Of a stretch of DNA of 64,000 nucleotides, positions 57,570-64,000 are shown piece by piece. Numbering within the stretch: position 1 is the first letter of the stretch; every line of letters begins with the position of its first letter. The DNA lies in assembly GCF_014851395.1 (NCBI RefSeq), contig NW_024041151.1:27783832-27847831 (forward strand). The letters are read 5' to 3'. The stretch comes from Micropterus salmoides. Lineage: Eukaryota > Chordata > Actinopteri > Centrarchiformes > Centrarchidae. A program made the position numbers and the translations under genes. The notes below the pieces were generated by a model that did no database searches, was not told the DNA's origin, and was given only the letters and a program-made list of their open reading frames with translations.

Positions 57570-58675
57570 AGATCAGTAGAGCTATGAGGTAAGAAACATT
57601 TTTTTATAGTTTTGTTTCTGTAGCACATTGTATTTTCAGCATGTTCATATCCATATTGGGTGAACGGTGTTTATACTTACATGCATTTATACAAAGTCCC
57701 TCAATTTTAGGCCAGTGCAGCAGGACAGTGATCCTAAACATACAGACGAGGCAACCAAGGAGTTTTTAGGGACCAATGTGCTGCACTTTACTTAGCCTAA
57801 TATGTTTCTTTAGCTTCTCGTGTGTCACAAAGAGCAAAAAGAAATAACTGATTATAAGCATTTTAGGTCCAAGCTATAGCTGGGTATCATCTGTTGTGAG
57901 TAATGACAAACAGGTAGAAACAGGATTAAAAAAAACACTAGTGTCAGTACCGTGTAATTATGGAGAGATAGTTACTGTGTGGTTGCTAGATTTCACTCAC
58001 TTTTTCATGAGTAACTGCCAAAACAAGACACCTCCATTCTAACTGCATTTCACTTTCTGATGTACCAGGGAAAATCCCTGCATTTACCTGCTGACGCACA
58101 TACAGGTTACTATGGATGTGCCACCGATACCAAATGATATTGCAGAGCATTATAAGTTGCTCAAACAGATCGCTTCCCTGATAGTTCCCATGAATAGATT
58201 ATGGGCTCAGTAGGAGCTTATTTTTGGAATATCCCTGCATATCTATTGTCACAAAATTGTCACCACCCCAAACGTTCTACTGGAATTGAAACCCATGTTT
58301 TCAAGTGGTCTCAGCCCAGAGCACCAGAGTTCGACTGACAGCTTTCTCAGCAGCCTAAACAAACTGAACCAAACAGGCAAGGGCGTTCGTTTAGATCCTG
58401 CTGCACTTACACAGTAGTTAGGTCATATCTAAGACAATCAATGAGCTTCTGTTCTATCACCACAAGGATGACGGCAGGGGTTTTGTGAGTTTAGACAGAT
58501 TGAAATCTCTCTAAAATCAACCATGCATTGGCTGCTGGAGTGTTTACTTTAACTGTTTGAGAGAATGTTACCTGCAACAGGCGTTCACCATGAACAGTGT
58601 TCTTTTTTCAACAAAAATGTTGTGTTTATAAGGTTGTGTGAAATCATGTCGACGATTGGTGACCTTTATAAACAG
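57570..58675. other. Non-coding stretch up to the third element copy
   Basis: Nothing recognised. The segment cctcaattttaggccagtgc, then cctaaacatacagacgaggc and aaccaaggagtttttaggga (about 57699-57770), may be a Tc1-like fragment, but this is weak. Confidence 0.4.
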
Positions 58676-59689
58676 ACACACACACTTGCACACACATACA
58701 CGCGTACCTATCCAACAGTGCACCGTCGGAGTAAACTGCCAAGTGTGGACCTGTGTTTCCAGTCCTTTTGAAGTAAAATAAATATAATACAAAATTTACT
58801 TTTACTGTCTTTTAACATAATATTACTGCAAATTTGCTTTTTTTGGCTTTTTAAAGAAATTGCCAAGAGGGGACTTAGATCCTTAAACGATAGCTACCTA
58901 TCCAAGAGGGGACCTCCATTGTTATGCAGTGGAACTGTCTGTGCTCATTCTCACCTAATGAGTGTTTTTACCTTCAAAGACTTTCTTTGTTTCTTTCAAA
59001 AATGGATAATTTAACTTTAATGTGAGCAATGTGTAAACATTTCACCGTGATCCAAACTTTAATCACTTTAACTGAAAATAAATAAACTTTAAACTTTAAT
59101 TCAGAAGTAACTTTGCTGCATGCATTGATATCAAGCACTACAGTATTACCAACAAAAATTACTTGATCTAGGTTTCAAATACCGTTTAAATAATAATAAA
59201 ATATCTTATTACACTAGTGCACTTATTTTAACTTTCTCTTAGGGGAATTCATATTCTTCTGTGTGGGATGGTCATTTTTATGACCTGTGTGGAATGGTGA
59301 TGTATGCATTTTAAAGAGTTACTTTGTATTTGCTCTTAATAACTGAATCTTAGACTGGTTTTGAATCACACATCCACTACACTCTGTTAAGGCTATTTGG
59401 ATATCTTTAGGGGCTAAAGTCATTTATGAATATAATGAGGTCAGACAACAGATAATGAGTTATCCTTTTTCTAATAAGGATAATTTGACATTCAAACTAT
59501 AGCATGTATGACAAACGAAAGCAAAAACAATAATACTTATGAGAAAAATATAATCTCAACTAAGCAGTCTTTGACACATGATTTGATAATATGCTTTTGA
59601 AACAAAACTTAAAGGCTCAGCAATAGTAGATTTCCTAACTAGTATTAAGCTTCAGACTGTAAGATAAAAGGCTACCCAAATAAATTGAT

Positions 59690-61510
59690 GTCCTGATGGG
59701 TTTTCATCAGGAATGCATGGTATTTTCATGTTTGCATTAGGCCTACAGAAAAAAGGTCCACACTTGTATGGCATTTAATGACATGAATCCACTGTTGGTT
59801 GCTACATAACAACACATGTCCCCTCTTAGATAGTATGGAGCAACAGTCACACTCCAACATCCAGCATCAATAATTATTCCGCATGATTTGTTATGTTTTT
59901 GTAATGAAATATAAAGTCTCAGCTTTAATGGATGGCTTAAACATTTTCACTCTTGACACTGTATTATAATGAAGGGCTGCCCACAAGTTTAGGGAGTCAT
60001 AAGTAAAACTTTACCAACTTAAACCTTCAAGAGCCTGAAGTTTGATCCTCCACCTGAGAAGCTGCTGTCCTTTGCTAAGAAATGTGTAACCCACATTACC
60101 CATGACAAAAAGACTATTACCGATGACACATTAAATGACAGGAATCCACTGTTGCTACATAGGGCACATGTCCCCTCTTAGATCCTATGGAGCAACAGTC
60201 ACACTCCAACATCATTAAATATTCCTCAAGCATGATTTGTTATTATTGTTTTGTAATGAAATATGATGTCTCAGCTTTAGTTGATGGCTTAACCATTTTC
60301 AATCTTGACACTGCATCAAAATGAAGGGCTGCCCACAAGTCAGGAGAGTCATAAGTACTTTAAGATAAATAAATAAAAAGTAGGAACAACATGGTCAGCA
60401 GCAAGATACTTTGTATTAATTTTTTATTAATTGCTAAAAACATATTTATTAAGTTTTACTAGACCTTTGAAATGGTTTAGCCCCCAAATCTTCCAAATAT
60501 GATATTGACCAATTAGGACATGATTTTAATCAATTTTACAATGTACTTGTTTCTTTAATCTATATTTATAGGTGTGCATTTTGTTTGTTGATTTGCATTA
60601 CAGAAATGTCCACTGTTGGCTGGTATATAATGACACAAGTTCCCTCTTAGATAGCATGAATCGACACTCACACTGCAACATGGATGAGTAAAAAAGAAAT
60701 GTATGATTCTTAAAAGAAAATTATAATGTAACCTAAATAGAATCTTTAGTTATACTTGTAAATAAGGTCTATTGTTATGTAACAAGTAATAGTTTCCAAA
60801 TAACTCTCAATTAAGTCTTTTCCAACTCATAATATGTTCTTCATTCAAAAGTATTGCTCATAACTAGTTCACTGGTATTTGACGCTTATTGACCCACACA
60901 CATTCCCTATTCTGAACTTGCCTCCTTTCTCCAAACAAAACATTAAAGCAAAAAACTTTACCAACTTAAAAATTCAAGAGCCTGAAGTTTGATCCTCCAC
61001 CTGAGAAGCTGCTGTCCTTTGCTAAGAAATGTGTAACCCACATTACCCATGACAAAAAGACTATTACCGATGACACATTAAATGACAGGAATCCACTGTT
61101 GCTACATAGGGCACATGTCCCCTCTTAGATCCTATGGAGCAACAGTCACACTCCAACATCATTAAATATTCCTCAAGCATGATAAATAAATTTAAATTAG
61201 GAAGTAAATGGTCAGCAGGAAGATTCTTAATGTTCTTTTTTTATTTGCTAAAAACAGATTTATTATGAACTTTCACCAGCCCTTTGAAAGGATTTAGCCC
61301 CCCAATTTTCCCAGTATATTGACCAATTATGACAATCACAGGATTTCAATCAATTTTACAATGTACATGTATCTTTAATCTATATGTAACGGAATGCATT
61401 TTGTTTGTTGTTTTGCATTACAAAAATGTCCACTGTTGGCTGGTACATAATGACACAAGTTCCCTCTTAGATAGCATGGATTGACACTCACACTCCAGCA
61501 TGAATAAATA
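59690..61510 (+). repeat. Left inverted array in copy 3, expanded to five motif units
   Basis: Motif positions start at about 59818, 60170, 60639, 61117 and 61459 (spacing 352, 469, 478 and 342 bp), against three in copies 1 and 2. The units at 60170 and 61117 share gatccta in place of gatagta and a deletion just before it. They lie in two near-identical blocks about 945 bp apart (about 60020-60236 and 60963-61184). This points to a local tandem duplication. Confidence 0.8.
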
Positions 61511-62709
61511 AAAAAGAAATTGATAATTTCTAAGAGAAACTTATAATTTAAACTAAATATAATCTGTAGTTACTTGGGGTTTGAAGAGACACTAAGTTTA
61601 CAAGACTAGGCGAGACACAATATTGGGTGCAAGTGTGAAATGTTAAGTAGTTCAAGTTCAAAGGCCTAACGATCATCATTGGTCGCAAGAAACCCTCCCC
61701 CACACTGCAGACAATCAGACACAGATTCTCACTGCAGACAATCAGACACACGTTCACACCCCTCACCTGCTCCAGGTCACCTCTCAGAGACAGCACTCAC
61801 ACTTTCTCCAGGATTTTGTATTTAGCTTAACTCTGCATTGGATGCTAATTCATAACACAGTTTCCTACAACCACAAAAAGAAAACGGTAGAAATATATGT
61901 AGACATATGTTTAGTAAAAGTGCCCAAACACCCAATTCTAATAAAAATCTGATGATGGTACAGCCAAAGAGAGAAAATAAATACAGGAGAGAGGAGATGC
62001 ATGCTAATAAGCCACAGGTTTGATTAGAACTGGGCCACTGCAGTAAGAACTCATTTGTGTATGGTGCACATGCTCCTGAAGACACACGCTCATAAACTGA
62101 AAGTTTCTTGCTCTCTTCTCTCTTAACTTTGACCCTCAATTTACTGTATACTGCACTATAATGGCCACTCTACATTTTGGGTTTCAACAATACGCTTAAA
62201 AGAAATGTATGCCAGTTTGTATAGCATATTTACAATATTGGTAAGCCTGAGAGAAGTTCTCACCACTGTTAAATTATAGTATCCCTGACACAAGTGGCAT
62301 GTAACACAAAATAAATTAAACACTCAATAAACACAATTAAGGCAAATAAAACAGAAGCCTTTTAACTACATAGCCTAAATACCTATGGTAGAAGCACAAA
62401 AAGCAAGGACAAATGACCAAATAATAAAATCTGAGCAAGATAATAAGGCATTATGTTGGTTCTGAGACAGGCTGTAGGTAACTCCACCACTACACTTAAT
62501 GTACGTAGAAGTTTAAATTCATCAGAAGAGAGTGACCTAGAATTTGAATGACTATGAATGCCTGGTTGACATTCATTGTAAGCCTTACATATTAAATGAT
62601 TCCCACTGCTTGTAAACCTTTTCAGTGACTTTAAGCATTGTTGATCATGTGTCAGACCAATCAGAGAGACCATCAGTCTTCCTTCTTTTGAGATAGATTT
62701 CCATCCAAA

Positions 62710-62865
62710 TACACTATATGGACAAAGGTGCTACCCCTGTCCTAATAAATTTGGTAGGGGCTGTGTTTTCATGGGTTGTTAAGGGAAATCTTGCCTATGG
62801 ATTTAGAATGGGATGTCATAAAAGTAATGCGTAGGTGTTGCTGTATTTTTGTCCATACTAGTGTA
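62710..62865. mobile_element. MITE-like Tc1 derivative, copy 3
   Basis: Same insertion as 9283-9437 and 22916-23071, carried inside the large element. Confidence 0.75.
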
Positions 62866-63906
62866 ATAAATTAACTCCATATTATACACAATCGCTTTAA
62901 AATTATTTGGTGATATTTTAAAAGTTATTCAACCCCATTATTTGGGGGGTGTACTAAATCGCACATATGTATGGTTATTATACTAATTCTTAGTAGATGT
63001 TTTCTGGTGTAAAACACCTTATTTAGCTACTTTTTGTGAGTAGCTTGTAACATAGGGTACAATTTTCAACAAAAGTGGAGTATTGTACATCCGCTCTTTA
63101 CAGTTTCAAAATATCTCCCACAAGACTCCAGAGAAGTTGCATTACTAAAGGCCAAGTCACTGGTTTGCGATCTTGACGCCCTAACGACCATCGTCAGCAA
63201 CAAGAAACCATCCCCCACGCTGCACACAATGGAGAACAATGACTGAAACTTCACAACCCTCACCCAAGATGACTTCTCAGAGACAGCTCTCAACATTTCA
63301 ACCTTAAAACATTTGTGAATCACATAGGCTCTAGTCACTTAAATGTAGAGGATTCTTTAAATCTACATCATTAACTGAAGACATGTGTAACTCTTTCTAA
63401 AAAATCCACAACAATACCTTCAAGCAGTATGTCTGACATGTCTACCACAGTAAACAAAAGTAAATCAAACCTATATCTAATTGCCAGAGAACATTTGCAT
63501 TACTATGCCAGCAGTAGTTAGCATTTGATGTCTTATCCTAAGAACCAATCACTGTCCAGATAGCTAGTCAGGATTGTGTATATATATTCTGGGCTCCTCA
63601 GAGAAGGTGCATGGCAGTCTTTGGTGTCTTGTGGAAGTGTTGACAAGTATGCAGTTTTTTGAAGGAGAAAACCAACTTTAAAATTTCTTTACTATTCTTA
63701 CTAATCGTTTACCAGTCATCCATTTATCTGTCTATCTTAACGGTATGTAGACATATTTCACCTGTGTTGTTCTTTTGAAAAACTTTTTCATCTTTCCATC
63801 CTGAAGACCAAAGCGAGAGGTAAGTTGAACATTTTTACCAATACCCCTTGTATGTTTTCATCAAGGCTGTTTGTAACTAAACTATCAAATTTAAATATAA
63901 ACATGT

Positions 63907-63948
<42 letters not shown>

Positions 63949-64000
63949 AACATAGTATATTCTGACTGTATCAGATTGTACAGATAGTTTGTTATTGTAT

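Larger units (their letters stand above)
58706..64000 (+). mobile_element. Large non-autonomous element, copy 3 (independent insertion, runs off the window)
   Basis: Starts with the same left terminal repeat (58706-58724) after a CA-rich junction (58677-58705) whose outer flank differs from copies 1 and 2, so it is a separate insertion. It stays very close to copy 2 apart from a rearranged left array (60120-61180) and scattered substitutions. It includes the MITE-like Tc1 derivative at 62710-62865 and the AT microsatellite at about 63909-63944. The right half lies outside the window. Confidence 0.8.

Overview
This window looks like non-coding, repeat-rich DNA from a ray-finned (teleost) fish. 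The signs are long (CA)n microsatellites, several Tc1/mariner lineages reduced to fragments, a Harbinger transposase relic, a hAT-like non-autonomous element with a target-site duplication, tRNA-derived SINEs with a teleost-type body, and dispersed repeats I recognise from other teleosts. I find no complete protein-coding gene. The only host coding sequence I can support is two small minus-strand exons (51986-52061 and 53174-53229). They join in phase and resemble the N-terminal region of E-protein bHLH factors (tcf3/tcf4/tcf12 family). Three stretches rich in TAAT-type and octamer motifs (around 34.0, 36.3 and 45.7 kb) could be conserved regulatory elements, which would suit a developmental gene with long introns.

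Layout. 1-2.7 kb: AT-rich DNA, a GA-rich pentanucleotide array, dispersed-repeat sequence and a short interstitial telomeric tract. 2.7-15.9 kb: a locus carrying a large unusual repeat element. 15891-16390: exactly 500 Ns. 16.4-29.5 kb: the same locus again, almost base for base, flank included. 29.5-30.06 kb: the element's right end. 30.06-58.7 kb: intergenic or intronic DNA with mixed fish repeats and the two exons. 58.7-64 kb: a second, independent insertion of the large element, cut off by the window end.

The most interesting object is the large element, complete only at 19404-30053 (about 10.65 kb). It has 19-bp imperfect terminal inverted repeats inside (CA)n tracts. Just inside each end it carries an array of roughly 580-bp monomers. 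The left array (3 monomers) and right array (4) face each other in inverted orientation, and each monomer holds one conserved two-part motif (a CCACTGTT block, then GTCCCCTCTTAGATAG or a close variant). No recognisable transposase of its own is present; the only transposase sequence inside is a nested, broken Tc1 copy. This is the architecture of a large non-autonomous DNA transposon with arrayed candidate protein-binding sites. I cannot place it in a known superfamily.

The apparent 13.2-kb tandem duplication around the gap is most simply two overlapping contigs (probably two haplotypes) that the assembler did not merge. The duplicated segment ends exactly at the gap on both sides, includes non-element flank, and gathers small deletions near both contig ends. 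A few substitutions separate copy 1 from copies 2 and 3, so the difference is not all sequencing noise.
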